From: Clostridia bacterium
GTDB lineage: Bacteria; Bacillota; Clostridia; Oscillospirales; UBA644
DNA length: 64,000 nucleotides
Reading direction: 5' to 3'
Assembly (NCBI GenBank): GCA_017623595.1
Contig: JAGAOU010000037.1
Coordinates: 1 to 64,000 of the forward strand
In this document: positions 29,022-38,558 of the stretch, one piece after another
Layout: each line of letters opens with the position of its first letter
How positions within the stretch are numbered: the stretch's first letter is position 1
Program-made: the position numbers and the translations under genes
Notes under the pieces: model-generated
What the model was told of the DNA's origin: nothing
Seen by the model: only the letters and a program-made list of their open reading frames with translations
Database searches by the model: none

Positions 29022-29936
29022 ATGGGTGGATGGAATCATCCGGTGCTTGGAAACGATCAATGGAACGAATCCATTGTTTTGTATGATTTGGACTGCATAG
29101 ATTCCCTCGGTTCTTTGGAGCAGGGGGAAATTCAACGCTGGTCTACCGATCACATATCCGGGATGACCTATCGTGAAGATACCGTTTTCGGCGATGTATT
29201 TCTCACCGTTGGAAGGACCGCTTCCCTTGTTACTTTCCCGGAAGGGAAGGTCTTGTGGTCTACCGATTCTCCCGGACGGAATTCTCATGCGGCAGAATTG
29301 TTGCCGGGAGGTAATCTCATTGTGGCCAATTCCTCGGGGGATGATTTCCGACTGTTCTTTACGTCAGCGCTTTTGACTTCAGATCGGGATTCTGCCGCAA
29401 CCTATGTTTCCTATCCGTTCTTCCACACCCACGGGGTCCTGTGGGATCCCGTGTACCAATGCCTTTGGGTGTTGGGTGCCGGGGAGCTTGCAGCCTATCG
29501 CGCGGTCGGGGAAGGGGTGTCCCAACGTTTGGAGCCCATTCCCGGAAAACGGTGGTCGATTTCCGAATACGGGAACGGCGGTCATGATTTGAATCCCGAT
29601 CCTACCGACAGCCGCTATTTGTTTTGTACACCCCTTCACGGCGTGCTTCGCTTCGACAAACAGACGGGAACCTTTTCCCGCCCATATCCTGCACAAGCTG
29701 CCATTGCAACCCGCCATTGTAAATCCTTTTCCTGTTTTCCTGACGGAACGTTTGTTTATACCTCCCCTGCGCTTCGGGATGATCCGAAATGGAACGACTG
29801 GTGGAAGCAGAACTGGTGTACAGACAGAATTGTTTGGTTGCGGGTTTCCCCCGATGGAACTTTTGAGGAACGGGAAATCTTTAGCGATCAAGGTGCGTTT
29901 TATAAATGTAAGGTCTTTTACGGACAGTACCTTTGA
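29022..29936 (+). CDS. propeller-like protein without signal peptide, paralogue 3 of 5
   Basis: 304 residues. It begins directly at the conserved core (MGGWNHPVLGNDQWNES) with no signal peptide or linker, so it should be cytoplasmic. Core motifs persist with drift: TVFGDVFLTVG, RNSHAAELLPGGN (His89), THGVLWDPVYQCLWVLG (His137), NGGHDLNPDPTDSRYLF (His188), CTDRIVW and AFYKCKVFYGQYL. The start has only a GGGGG-type ribosome site. It is closest to paralogue 4. Function unknown. Confidence 0.75.
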   Translation: MGGWNHPVLGNDQWNESIVLYDLDCIDSLGSLEQGEIQRWSTDHISGMTYREDTVFGDVFLTVGRTASLVTFPEGKVLWSTDSPGRNSHAAELLPGGNLIVANSSGDDFRLFFTSALLTSDRDSAATYVSYPFFHTHGVLWDPVYQCLWVLGAGELAAYRAVGEGVSQRLEPIPGKRWSISEYGNGGHDLNPDPTDSRYLFCTPLHGVLRFDKQTGTFSRPYPAQAAIATRHCKSFSCFPDGTFVYTSPALRDDPKWNDWWKQNWCTDRIVWLRVSPDGTFEEREIFSDQGAFYKCKVFYGQYL

Positions 29937-29959
29937 ATTGATTACGGAGATGTTTTGTT

Positions 29960-30877
29960 ATGGAAAACAAATCCTTTCTTGTTATCGGAAATGATCAGAT
30001 GGCGGAGCAGATGACCGTCTACGATTTGGGGAAAATTCCCGAAGACGGTTCTCTGGAGGACGGGGCCGTCTGGTCCTTCCCTTCGGGACATTCCGCAGGG
30101 GTTAAATACCGTGAGAATACCGTGTTTGGCGACGTGATGCTTTTTGGCGGAAGCAGGAGTTATATGGTCTCCTATCCTTCGGGTGAAGTTCTCTGGTTTA
30201 CGGATTGTTCAGGCAACAATACCCATTCGGTGGAGATTCTTCCCGGTGGGAATCTTGTGTTTGCCAATTCTACGGGGAATGACATCCGTCTTTTCTATAC
30301 CTCTGCACTGCTGGCGGGAGATAAAGAAACTGCCGCCACCTATACCTCCTATCCCTTCGGATGTACCCATGGGGTCTTGTATGATCCTGTGTATGAATGC
30401 CTTTGGGTGATCGGTGAGTGGGATCTTGCCGCTTATCGCATTGTAGGTCAGGGAACAGAGCAGACGTTGGAACCTATCGAGGGAAAATCCTATTCTCTCA
30501 AGCCCTTCGGCAATGCGGGACACGACCTGTCTCCCGATCTTTTGGACAGTCGCTATCTCTATTGCACCCCTGCCTCGGGTGTTCTTCGTTTTGACAAAGA
30601 AACGGGTGCCTTTGATACCTCTTTTGCCGACGGAACGCCTCTGCAGTCTTATTCCTTTAAGTCCTTTACCCAATTTCCCGACGGGACGTATGTTTACACT
30701 GCTCCCTATTGTAACGGTCGCCGCCGCATGCTTGAGGATTGGTGGAAGGGTAGTTGGTGCACCGATTTTATTGGTGTTCTGCGACACTTGCCTGACGGCT
30801 CCCGACAAGAAACCCGCTATTTTGCTGATGTTGCCGCATTTTATAAGTGTCGTGCCCTTTGCGGAAGATACTTGTAA
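29960..30877 (+). CDS. propeller-like protein without signal peptide, paralogue 4 of 5
   Basis: 305 residues. Starts MENKSFLVIGNDQ, with no export signal. Motifs: NTVFGDVMLFGG, GNNTHSVEILPGGN (His89), THGVLYDPVYECLWVIG (His137), NAGHDLSPDLLDSRYLY (His188), WCTDFIGVL and AFYKCRALCGRYL. The three histidines stand at exactly the same positions as in paralogue 3, pointing to a shared active or binding site. It is separated from its neighbours by short gaps and lies inside the purine operon. Function unknown. Confidence 0.75.
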   Translation: MENKSFLVIGNDQMAEQMTVYDLGKIPEDGSLEDGAVWSFPSGHSAGVKYRENTVFGDVMLFGGSRSYMVSYPSGEVLWFTDCSGNNTHSVEILPGGNLVFANSTGNDIRLFYTSALLAGDKETAATYTSYPFGCTHGVLYDPVYECLWVIGEWDLAAYRIVGQGTEQTLEPIEGKSYSLKPFGNAGHDLSPDLLDSRYLYCTPASGVLRFDKETGAFDTSFADGTPLQSYSFKSFTQFPDGTYVYTAPYCNGRRRMLEDWWKGSWCTDFIGVLRHLPDGSRQETRYFADVAAFYKCRALCGRYL

Positions 30878-30904
30878 GTGTTTTGCAAAAAAGGAGGTTT
30901 TGTT

Positions 30905-31822
30905 GTGGACCTGAATGTGTCTTCTGTTCCGAAGCTGATTCTTGCAACGGATCAGTTTCAGGAGAGGGCTGTTGTTTATGATCTGGCGCGCTACGAAGAA
31001 GGGAAGACCTTGGATGATCTTGAGGTTTGGTCTCTTCCCATTGGTCATGCCGCCGGATTAAAGTTTCGGGAAAACACTGTATTCGGTGATGTGATTATCG
31101 TGGGGGGCAGCCACAGCGCTATTTACGAATACCCCTCAGGACGCAAAATATGGGGAACCGATAACAGCGGGAACAACACCCATTCGGTAGAGCTTCTGCC
31201 CTCCGGAAATATCGTTTTTACCAATACCCACGGACACTGTCTCCGCCTATTCCTTACCTCCGCTCTGTTGGAGGGAAACGAGGCGAAAGCACAGGAATAT
31301 CTTGAATATCCGAAAAACTGGGCTTACAGTGCAGTCTGGGATCCTGAACGGAAGGTTCTTTGGGCAGGCGGAAGCCGTCTTGAGGCCTACGCGGTGGAGG
31401 GAGAAGGAACGAATCAAACGCTCCGTCTTTTGGAAGATAGGGGTTATACTTACCCTGCCCATGATATGATGCCCGATTACACCGATTCCCGCTACCTATA
31501 TATGGCAGGGAACGAGGTCGTTCGCTATGATAAGCAAACCAATACAATTTCCGATCAATTCTCCTTCTGTGATGTTCTGCAGGGGGGTTCTCTGAAATGT
31601 TTCTTCAATGTCCCCTGCGGCGATTTCTACTGTAACGGAACCCTCGGAGGGAAAGGAAGGTTTTACGAAGGATTCCGGAAGGAATCCTGGCTGACCGATA
31701 CAATCGTTTGTTTTTTTCGAAAGATCGATGAAAACGGAACGGTCTGCCTTGTGCGGCGAGAGTTGACCTCCTCCAAAAGTGCATTCTATAAGGTCCGTCC
31801 TCTTTACGGGAAATATCTGTAA
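30905..31822 (+). CDS. propeller-like protein without signal peptide, paralogue 5 of 5
   Basis: 305 residues when started at the GTG 30905, chosen because AAAGGAGG lies 8 bases before it; the longer frame begins within the ribosome site. The core is conserved (ATDQFQERAVVYDLARYEEGK, NTVFGDVIIVGGSHSAIYEYPSG, NNTHSVELLPSGN with His93, WLTDTI, AFYKVRPLYGKYL), but the second motif reads AYSAVWDPERK instead of AHGVLWDP, so that His is missing, and the third is AHDMMPDY (His186). No signal peptide. Sequence-wise nearer to copies 1-2 than to 3-4. Function unknown. Confidence 0.73.
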   Translation: MDLNVSSVPKLILATDQFQERAVVYDLARYEEGKTLDDLEVWSLPIGHAAGLKFRENTVFGDVIIVGGSHSAIYEYPSGRKIWGTDNSGNNTHSVELLPSGNIVFTNTHGHCLRLFLTSALLEGNEAKAQEYLEYPKNWAYSAVWDPERKVLWAGGSRLEAYAVEGEGTNQTLRLLEDRGYTYPAHDMMPDYTDSRYLYMAGNEVVRYDKQTNTISDQFSFCDVLQGGSLKCFFNVPCGDFYCNGTLGGKGRFYEGFRKESWLTDTIVCFFRKIDENGTVCLVRRELTSSKSAFYKVRPLYGKYL

Positions 31823-31890
31823 GGAGTTCTTGATCCTGTTGTATTATTTACGCGCCGTTCCTTTGTGGGGCGGCAGAACGGAGTTTTAGT

Positions 31891-33156
31891 ATGAAATTAC
31901 TTGTGGTCGGTGGTGGCGGACGAGAGCATGCCATCATCAAAAAACTTCGGGAAAATCCCGAAGTGACCGAAATCTTTGCCCTTCCCGGCAACGGTGGCAT
32001 TGCGCGGGATGCTACCTGCGTGGATATCGGTGCGAAGGATATCGACGCTATTGTGAAGTTTGCTGTGGAAAACAAGATTGATTATGCCGTGGTCGCCCCC
32101 GACGATCCTTTGGTCCTCGGGTGTGTGGATGCCTTGAATGAAAAGGGGATTCCCTGCTTCGGTCCCAAGGCCAATGCGGCCATCATTGAAGGCAGTAAGG
32201 TCTTTTCCAAGGATCTGATGAAGAAATACGGCATTCCTACCGCCGCCTATGAGGTCTTTACCGAAATGAATGGGGCGCTGGAATACCTGAAAACCGCCCC
32301 CATTCCCACCGTCATCAAGGCCGACGGGCTTGCCCTCGGCAAGGGTGTGGTCATCGCCATGACCCGTGAGGAGGCTACCGATGCGGTGCGCTCCATGATG
32401 GAGGATAAAATTTTTGGGGAAAGCGGAAGCCGCGTTGTTATTGAGGAATTTTTGACCGGCCCTGAGGTTTCGGTGCTTTCCTTTACCGACGGGAAAACCG
32501 TGGTTCCCATGGTTTCCTCCATGGATCACAAACGAGCATTGGACAATGACGAAGGGTTGAACACCGGCGGTATGGGTACCATTGCCCCCAACCCCTATTA
32601 CACCGCTGAAATTGCCGATGTGTGTATGAAGACCATCTTCAAGCCCACCATCGATGCCATGAATGCCGAGGGTAGAACCTTCAAGGGTTGCCTCTATTTC
32701 GGTCTCATGCTCACCCCCAAGGGCCCCAAGGTGATTGAGTACAACTGCCGTTTCGGCGATCCCGAGACTCAGGTGGTGCTTCCTCTGCTGGAAAGCGATC
32801 TTCTCACCGTAATGAAGGCCACAACCGACGGAACCCTGACCGAGGACATGGTCAAGTTCCGTGACGGATCCTGTGCCTGTGTGGTAATGGCCTCTGCGGG
32901 ATATCCCCAAAAATATCAAACGGGGTATGAAATCACCCTTCCCGAAACCGTCGCCGACCGAGTTTATGTGGCGGGTGCAAAGCTTGTCGATGACAAGCTG
33001 CTCACCTCCGGCGGCCGAGTTCTCGGCGTGACCGGAACAGGGGAGACCCTGCCTGAGGCGCTCAACGCTGCGTATCAAGCTGTCAATGAAATTTCTTTCG
33101 AAAATGCTTTTTGCCGCAAGGACATCGGTGCCCGTGCATTGAAGGCATTGAATTGA
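31891..33156 (+). CDS. purD: phosphoribosylamine-glycine ligase (GARS)
   Basis: 421 residues of the ATP-grasp type. Starts MKLLVVGGGGREHAIIKKL; has GPKANAAIIEGSKVFSKDLMKKYGIPTA, VIKADGLALGKGVVIA, MVSSMDHKRALDNDEGLNTGGMG and VIEYNCRFGDPETQ, all standard GAR synthetase motifs. It joins phosphoribosylamine, the product of PurF, with glycine. The gap before it has a small hairpin (31855-31881) close to its ribosome site but no terminator. Confidence 0.97.
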   Translation: MKLLVVGGGGREHAIIKKLRENPEVTEIFALPGNGGIARDATCVDIGAKDIDAIVKFAVENKIDYAVVAPDDPLVLGCVDALNEKGIPCFGPKANAAIIEGSKVFSKDLMKKYGIPTAAYEVFTEMNGALEYLKTAPIPTVIKADGLALGKGVVIAMTREEATDAVRSMMEDKIFGESGSRVVIEEFLTGPEVSVLSFTDGKTVVPMVSSMDHKRALDNDEGLNTGGMGTIAPNPYYTAEIADVCMKTIFKPTIDAMNAEGRTFKGCLYFGLMLTPKGPKVIEYNCRFGDPETQVVLPLLESDLLTVMKATTDGTLTEDMVKFRDGSCACVVMASAGYPQKYQTGYEITLPETVADRVYVAGAKLVDDKLLTSGGRVLGVTGTGETLPEALNAAYQAVNEISFENAFCRKDIGARALKALN

Positions 33157-33165
33157 GGAGTTATT

Positions 33166-36100
33166 ATGGTATATCGTGTTTATGTTGAAAAACGGGGCGA
33201 ACTTGCCCATGAGGCCAACGGACTTCTGGAGGATGTCCGCGGTTTTCTCGGCATCGCTTCTTTGGAAAAGGTTCGTATTCTGAACCGCTACGATGTGGAA
33301 GGCATCGGGGAAGAGCTCTTTGAAAAAGCGGTCAACACCGTCTTTTCCGAACCTCAGGTGGATGTTGCCACCGCCGATTACGATGCGGCAGGGGGCACGG
33401 TGTTTGCAGTGGAATATCTGCCCGGTCAGTTCGACCAGCGTGCCGATTCCGCCGCCCAGTGTATCCAGATTATGAGTCAAGGGGAACGTCCCCTTGTCCG
33501 CACGGCGAAGATCTATATTTTGGAAGGAGATCTTTCCGAAGAAGAAATCGCCGCCATCCGCCATCACGTCATTAACCCTGTGGAATGCCGTGAAGCGAGT
33601 CTGGAAAAGCCCGATACGCTGGCCCTTTCGGTGAATATCCCCGAATCGGTTGCCACCGTGGATGGATTTTTGGAACTGGATCGGGACGGACTGGATGCCC
33701 TGGTTAAGTCCCTTGGTCTTGCCATGGATCTGGACGACATCACCTTCTGTCAGAATTATTTCAAAACCGAAGGCCGTAACCCCACCATCACTGAAATCCG
33801 CATGATCGATACCTACTGGTCCGATCACTGCCGCCATACCACATTCCTTACCACTATCGACAATGTGAAGTTCGAGGATGCTCTTTTACAGAGCGCCTAC
33901 GATGAATATATCGCCACCCGTAAGGAATTGGGACGCACCAAGCCCATCAATCTGATGGATATCGGTACCTTGGCGGGCAAATACCTGCACAAGAACGGTT
34001 ATCTGGACAAACTGTACGAATCGGAAGAGATTAACGCTTGTACGGTTCGCATGACTGTGACCGTGGATGGGGAAGAGCAGCCCTGGCTTTTGCTCTTTAA
34101 GAACGAAACTCACAACCACCCCACCGAGATCGAGCCCTTCGGCGGCGCTGCCACCTGTATCGGTGGTGCTATCCGCGATCCTCTGGCCAGCCGCGCTTAC
34201 GTTTATGCCGCTATGCGCGTGACGGGGGCCGCCGATCCTTTGAAGCCTGTGGAGGAAACCATGACGGGTAAGCTTCCTCAGCGCAAGATTGTCACCACTG
34301 CCGCCGCCGGTTATTCTTCCTACGGTAACCAGATCGGTCTTTGCACCGGCATGGTGGACGAGCTCTACCATCCCGGCTATGCGGCCAAGCGCATGGAAAT
34401 CGGTGCAGTTGTCGGTGCGGTGCATGAAGATCACTCCAAGCCCGATTTCCCCGCTCCCGGCGATAAGGTTATCCTTCTGGGCGGTCGTACGGGTCGCGAC
34501 GGTTGCGGCGGTGCCACCGGTTCCTCCAAGAGCCACACCGTTGCTTCTCTGGAAAGCTGCGGCGCAGAGGTTCAGAAGGGGAATGCTCCCGAGGAACGCA
34601 AGCTTCAGCGTATGTTCCGCAACGGGGAAGCCGCCGTTATGATCAAGCGCTGCAATGACTTCGGCGCAGGCGGTGTTTCTGTTGCCATCGGTGAATTGGC
34701 CGACGGCCTGGAAATCGATCTGAATAAAGTACCAAAGAAATACGAAGGTTTGGACGGCACCGAACTGGCCATTTCCGAATCCCAGGAACGTATGGCTGTT
34801 GTGGTTGCCGAAGAAAATGTGGCTCGTTTCCTGGAAATCGCCGAGAGCGAAAACCTGGAAGCCACCGTTGTTGCCACCGTCAAGGAAGATCCCCGTCTTA
34901 AGATGTATTGGAACGGGCAGACCATCTGTGACGTCAGCCGCGAATTTTTGAATTCCAACGGTGCGGAAAAACATATCGATATTGACGTTGCCGCTCCCGT
35001 GTCCTTCAAGCCCGCCATCAACGGCTCCTTTACCGAAAATCTGTACAACGTAGCCACCGATCTGAACACCTGCTCCAAGCGCGGTCTGTCCGAGCGCTTC
35101 GACGCCACCATCGGCGCGGGCACGGTGCTTATGCCCTTCGGCGGTAAGCATCAGCAGACTCCCATTCAGGCCATGGTTCATAAGATCAGCCTGGAAAAGG
35201 GGCACACCGACGATTGCTCGGTCATGTCTTGGGGCTACAATCCCTACATCACCGAAAAGTCTCCCTATCATGGCGCTTATCTTGCCGTGGTGGAATCCGC
35301 TGCCAAGCTGGTTGCCACCGGCGCTTCTTACGAGGATGTTTACCTCACCTTCCAGGAATATTTCCTGCGCGTGGGCAAGGATTCCAAGCGTTGGGGACAG
35401 CCTATGGCCGCCCTGTTGGGTGCTTTCAAGGCGCAGAAGGATCTGAAGATCGCCGCCATTGGCGGTAAGGACTCCATGTCGGGTACCTTCGAAGATCTGG
35501 ATGTTCCTCCCACCCTCGTTTCTTTTGCAATCACCACTGAAAAGGTGCAGAACATCATTTCCAATGAATTCAAGAAAGCGGGCAGCAAGGTGGTTTGCCT
35601 TTCTCCCGAATATGATGAAAACGGTCTTCCCAACACCGAATCCCTCCTGTCCCTCTTCCGTCGCGTGACCGAGCTTATGCGGGCGGGCAAGGTCTTGTCT
35701 TGCTACACTCCCGGCATGGGTGGTATCGGTGCCGCAGTCATGAAGATGGCATTCGGCAACGGCTTTGGCTTTGATTTCGCCGACACGGTATGCCCCAAGT
35801 GCCTGTTCGGTTATGAATACGGCTCCTTCGTCATGGAGGTGACCGAAGATGTGGAAGGTGCCCGTCTGATCGGTACCGTTACCGACAAGGGCGTGATCAC
35901 CCGGAAGGATGAATCTGTTTCCCTCGCCGACCTGCAGAAGGCTTACGAGGACAAACTGGAATCGGTTTACGCCTGCAACATTCCCGACGCAAAGATCCCC
36001 GTTGAAACAGTTTCCTCTCCCGCATCTGTCCGTGTGGCTCCCGCCGTCAAGGTGGCTAAGCCCAAGGTGCTGATTCCCGTGTTCCCCGGAACCAACTGTG

Positions 36101-36858
36101 AATATGACTCTGCCCGCGCCGTTTCCGATGCAGGGGCCGAACCCGAGATCTTTGTGGTCAAGAACCGTTCCTCCGAAGCAATCGCCAAGAGTGTGGAGGA
36201 ATTTGCCTGCAAGATCAAGGATTCTCAGGTGATCTTCATTCCCGGCGGGTTCTCCGGCGGGGACGAGCCCGATGGATCGGGTAAGTTCATCACCGCCTTC
36301 TTCCGCAACGCCGCCATTAAGGAAGAGGTTACCAAACTGTTGGAAGATCGGGACGGTCTGATGCTGGGTATCTGCAACGGATTCCAGGCCTTGGTCAAGC
36401 TGGGCCTCGTTCCCTACGGCAAGATCATTGATACCGATGAAGCTTGCCCCACCTTGACCTACAACGTCATCGGTCGTCACCAGTCCCGTATCGTCCGCAC
36501 CCGTGTTGCCTCCAACAAGTCTCCCTGGCTTGCCAATACCAACGTGGGTGATGTGTACAACGTTGCCATTTCTCACGGGGAAGGTCGCTTCTTTGCAAGC
36601 GAATCTCTGGCACGGGAACTGATCAACAACGGTCAGGTTGCCACCCAGTATGTGGACCTTGCGGGCAATGCCACCGCCGATGTCCGCTTCAATCCCAACG
36701 GTTCCATTTTCGCCATCGAGGGTATCACCTCGCCCGACGGCCGTGTATTGGGTAAGATGGGCCATTCCGAACGTATCGGCAACGGTCTGTACCGCAACGT
36801 CCCCGGCGAATACGACATGAAGCTCTTCAAATCCGCAGTAGAATATTTTAAGAAATAA
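33166..36858 (+). CDS. purL: phosphoribosylformylglycinamidine synthase, single-chain form
   Basis: 1230 residues combining what many Firmicutes split into PurS, PurL and PurQ. N-terminal PurS-like and linker part (to about 220), two AIRS-like halves (DTYWSDHCRHTTF near 208, NETHNHPTEIEPFGGAATCIGG near 310, then AAIGGKDSMSGTF near 770), and a C-terminal class I glutaminase (from about residue 965: VLIPVFPGTNCEYDSARA) with catalytic Cys1070 in LGICNGFQAL and His/Glu in HGEGRF. It converts FGAR to FGAM using glutamine. Its glutaminase is intact, unlike that of the PurF-like protein. It begins 9 bases after purD. Confidence 0.96.
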   Translation: MVYRVYVEKRGELAHEANGLLEDVRGFLGIASLEKVRILNRYDVEGIGEELFEKAVNTVFSEPQVDVATADYDAAGGTVFAVEYLPGQFDQRADSAAQCIQIMSQGERPLVRTAKIYILEGDLSEEEIAAIRHHVINPVECREASLEKPDTLALSVNIPESVATVDGFLELDRDGLDALVKSLGLAMDLDDITFCQNYFKTEGRNPTITEIRMIDTYWSDHCRHTTFLTTIDNVKFEDALLQSAYDEYIATRKELGRTKPINLMDIGTLAGKYLHKNGYLDKLYESEEINACTVRMTVTVDGEEQPWLLLFKNETHNHPTEIEPFGGAATCIGGAIRDPLASRAYVYAAMRVTGAADPLKPVEETMTGKLPQRKIVTTAAAGYSSYGNQIGLCTGMVDELYHPGYAAKRMEIGAVVGAVHEDHSKPDFPAPGDKVILLGGRTGRDGCGGATGSSKSHTVASLESCGAEVQKGNAPEERKLQRMFRNGEAAVMIKRCNDFGAGGVSVAIGELADGLEIDLNKVPKKYEGLDGTELAISESQERMAVVVAEENVARFLEIAESENLEATVVATVKEDPRLKMYWNGQTICDVSREFLNSNGAEKHIDIDVAAPVSFKPAINGSFTENLYNVATDLNTCSKRGLSERFDATIGAGTVLMPFGGKHQQTPIQAMVHKISLEKGHTDDCSVMSWGYNPYITEKSPYHGAYLAVVESAAKLVATGASYEDVYLTFQEYFLRVGKDSKRWGQPMAALLGAFKAQKDLKIAAIGGKDSMSGTFEDLDVPPTLVSFAITTEKVQNIISNEFKKAGSKVVCLSPEYDENGLPNTESLLSLFRRVTELMRAGKVLSCYTPGMGGIGAAVMKMAFGNGFGFDFADTVCPKCLFGYEYGSFVMEVTEDVEGARLIGTVTDKGVITRKDESVSLADLQKAYEDKLESVYACNIPDAKIPVETVSSPASVRVAPAVKVAKPKVLIPVFPGTNCEYDSARAVSDAGAEPEIFVVKNRSSEAIAKSVEEFACKIKDSQVIFIPGGFSGGDEPDGSGKFITAFFRNAAIKEEVTKLLEDRDGLMLGICNGFQALVKLGLVPYGKIIDTDEACPTLTYNVIGRHQSRIVRTRVASNKSPWLANTNVGDVYNVAISHGEGRFFASESLARELINNGQVATQYVDLAGNATADVRFNPNGSIFAIEGITSPDGRVLGKMGHSERIGNGLYRNVPGEYDMKLFKSAVEYFKK

Positions 36859-36876
36859 GAAAAGGAGAACATTCCA

Positions 36877-38553
36877 ATGGCTTATCTTTCCGACATTGAA
36901 ATCGCACAGCAGTGCAAAATGCTCCCCATCACCGAAATCGCAAAAACCGCAGGTATTGACGACAAATATCTGGAACAATACGGCAAATACAAGGCAAAGG
37001 TTGATCTTTCCCTGATGAAGGAAAGCGACAAAAAGAACGGCAAACTGATCCTTGTTACCGCTATGACGCCCACCCCCGCCGGGGAAGGGAAGACCACCAC
37101 CACCATCGGTCTGGCCGACGGCCTTCGCAAGATCGGCAAAAACGTCATGGTTGCTCTCCGTGAACCCTCCCTCGGTCCCGTTTTCGGGGTCAAGGGCGGT
37201 GCCGCCGGCGGCGGTTACGCACAGGTCGTCCCCATGGAGGATATCAACCTTCACTTCACCGGTGACTTCCATGCCATCGGTGCTGCCAACAACCTGTTGG
37301 CCGCCATGCTGGACAACCATATCCATCAGGGCAATACCCTCGGCATCGATCCTCGCAAGATCACATGGAAGCGTTGCGTGGATATGAATGACCGCCAGCT
37401 TCGTTTTGTTGTGGACGGTCTGGGCGGCAAGGTCAACGGCGTTCCCCGTGAAGACGGCTTCGACATCACCGTTGCCTCCGAAATCATGGCAGTTCTCTGC
37501 CTTTCCGGTTCTATCACCGAACTGAAGGAACGCCTCTCCCGTATTATCGTTGGTTATACCTATGATGATAAACCCGTCACCTGCGCCGACATCAAGGCTC
37601 AGGGTGCTATGGCCGCCCTTCTGAAGGACGCCCTCAAGCCCAACCTGGTTCAGACGCTGGAAGGCACTCCCGCATTGGTTCACGGCGGTCCCTTCGCCAA
37701 CATCGCCCACGGTTGTAACTCCGTTACCGCCACCAAGCTGGCTATGAAGCTGGGCGATTATGCGGTTACCGAAGCAGGCTTCGGCGCCGATCTCGGTGCT
37801 GAAAAGTTCTTGGACATCAAGTGCCGCACCGCCGGTTTGACTCCCGACGCTGTGGTTGTGGTTGCCACCGTCCGCGCTCTGAAGATGCATGGCGGACTTG
37901 CCAAGACCGAATTGAACACCGAGGATCTGGTTGCCCTCGAAAAGGGTATTCCCAACCTTCTGCGTCATGTTTCCAACATTAAGAATGTTTACAAACTGCC
38001 CTGCGTGGTTGCTGTCAACCGCTTCCCCACCGATACCGATGCGGAAATCGACTTCATCGTTGCCAAGTGCCGTGAGCTGGGCGTCAACACCGTTCTGTCC
38101 ACCGTTTGGGCCAACGGCGGCGAAGGCGGCAAGGAGCTTGCCAAGGAAGTGGTTCGTCTCTGCGAAGAAGAACAGGGTGATTTCACCTTCTCCTATGAGC
38201 TGGACGGCACCATCGAAGATCGCATCGACGCAGTGGTCCGCAAGGTCTACGGCGGTGACGGTATTTCCGTTCTCCCCGCAGCCAAGGCTCAGATCGCCCG
38301 TCTGACCGAGCTGGGCTTCGGCAATCTGCCCATCTGTGTGGCTAAGACCCAGTATTCCTTCTCCGATGATCCCATGAAGTTGGGCGCTCCCGAGGGCTTC
38401 ACCGTTACTGTCCGTAACGTGAAGGTTTCCGCAGGTGCCGGCTTTATCGTGGTTCTCACCGGTGATATTATGACCATGCCCGGTCTTCCCAAGGTTCCCG
38501 CCGCTGAACGCATCGACGTGGACGAAGACGGTAAGATCTCCGGCCTCTTTTAA
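36877..38553 (+). CDS. fhs: formate-tetrahydrofolate ligase
   Basis: 558 residues, the usual size. The nucleotide/formyl-phosphate loop [20 protein letters not shown] (residues 64-83) and [22 protein letters not shown] are diagnostic. It makes 10-formyl-THF from formate, THF and ATP, the one-carbon donor for PurN and the AICAR transformylase. Its presence in a ZTP-controlled operon is functionally logical: ZTP signals formyl-THF shortage. It follows purL by 18 bases. Confidence 0.97.
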   Translation: MAYLSDIEIAQQCKMLPITEIAKTAGIDDKYLEQYGKYKAKVDLSLMKESDKKNGKLILVTAMTPTPAGEGKTTTTIGLADGLRKIGKNVMVALREPSLGPVFGVKGGAAGGGYAQVVPMEDINLHFTGDFHAIGAANNLLAAMLDNHIHQGNTLGIDPRKITWKRCVDMNDRQLRFVVDGLGGKVNGVPREDGFDITVASEIMAVLCLSGSITELKERLSRIIVGYTYDDKPVTCADIKAQGAMAALLKDALKPNLVQTLEGTPALVHGGPFANIAHGCNSVTATKLAMKLGDYAVTEAGFGADLGAEKFLDIKCRTAGLTPDAVVVVATVRALKMHGGLAKTELNTEDLVALEKGIPNLLRHVSNIKNVYKLPCVVAVNRFPTDTDAEIDFIVAKCRELGVNTVLSTVWANGGEGGKELAKEVVRLCEEEQGDFTFSYELDGTIEDRIDAVVRKVYGGDGISVLPAAKAQIARLTELGFGNLPICVAKTQYSFSDDPMKLGAPEGFTVTVRNVKVSAGAGFIVVLTGDIMTMPGLPKVPAAERIDVDEDGKISGLF

Positions 38554-38558
38554 TCGCC

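Noticed and set aside
31855-31881. Small hairpin before purD as a second riboswitch
   Set aside because: Only a 6-bp stem around a short loop; no conserved aptamer sequence.
31897-33837. A 646-codon minus-strand frame over purD
   Set aside because: Antisense to purD and the start of purL, no ribosome site or domain.
33886-37968. A 1360-codon open frame on the minus strand across purL and fhs
   Set aside because: It lies wholly antisense to two well-identified genes, has no family resemblance and comes from the codon bias of the plus-strand genes.
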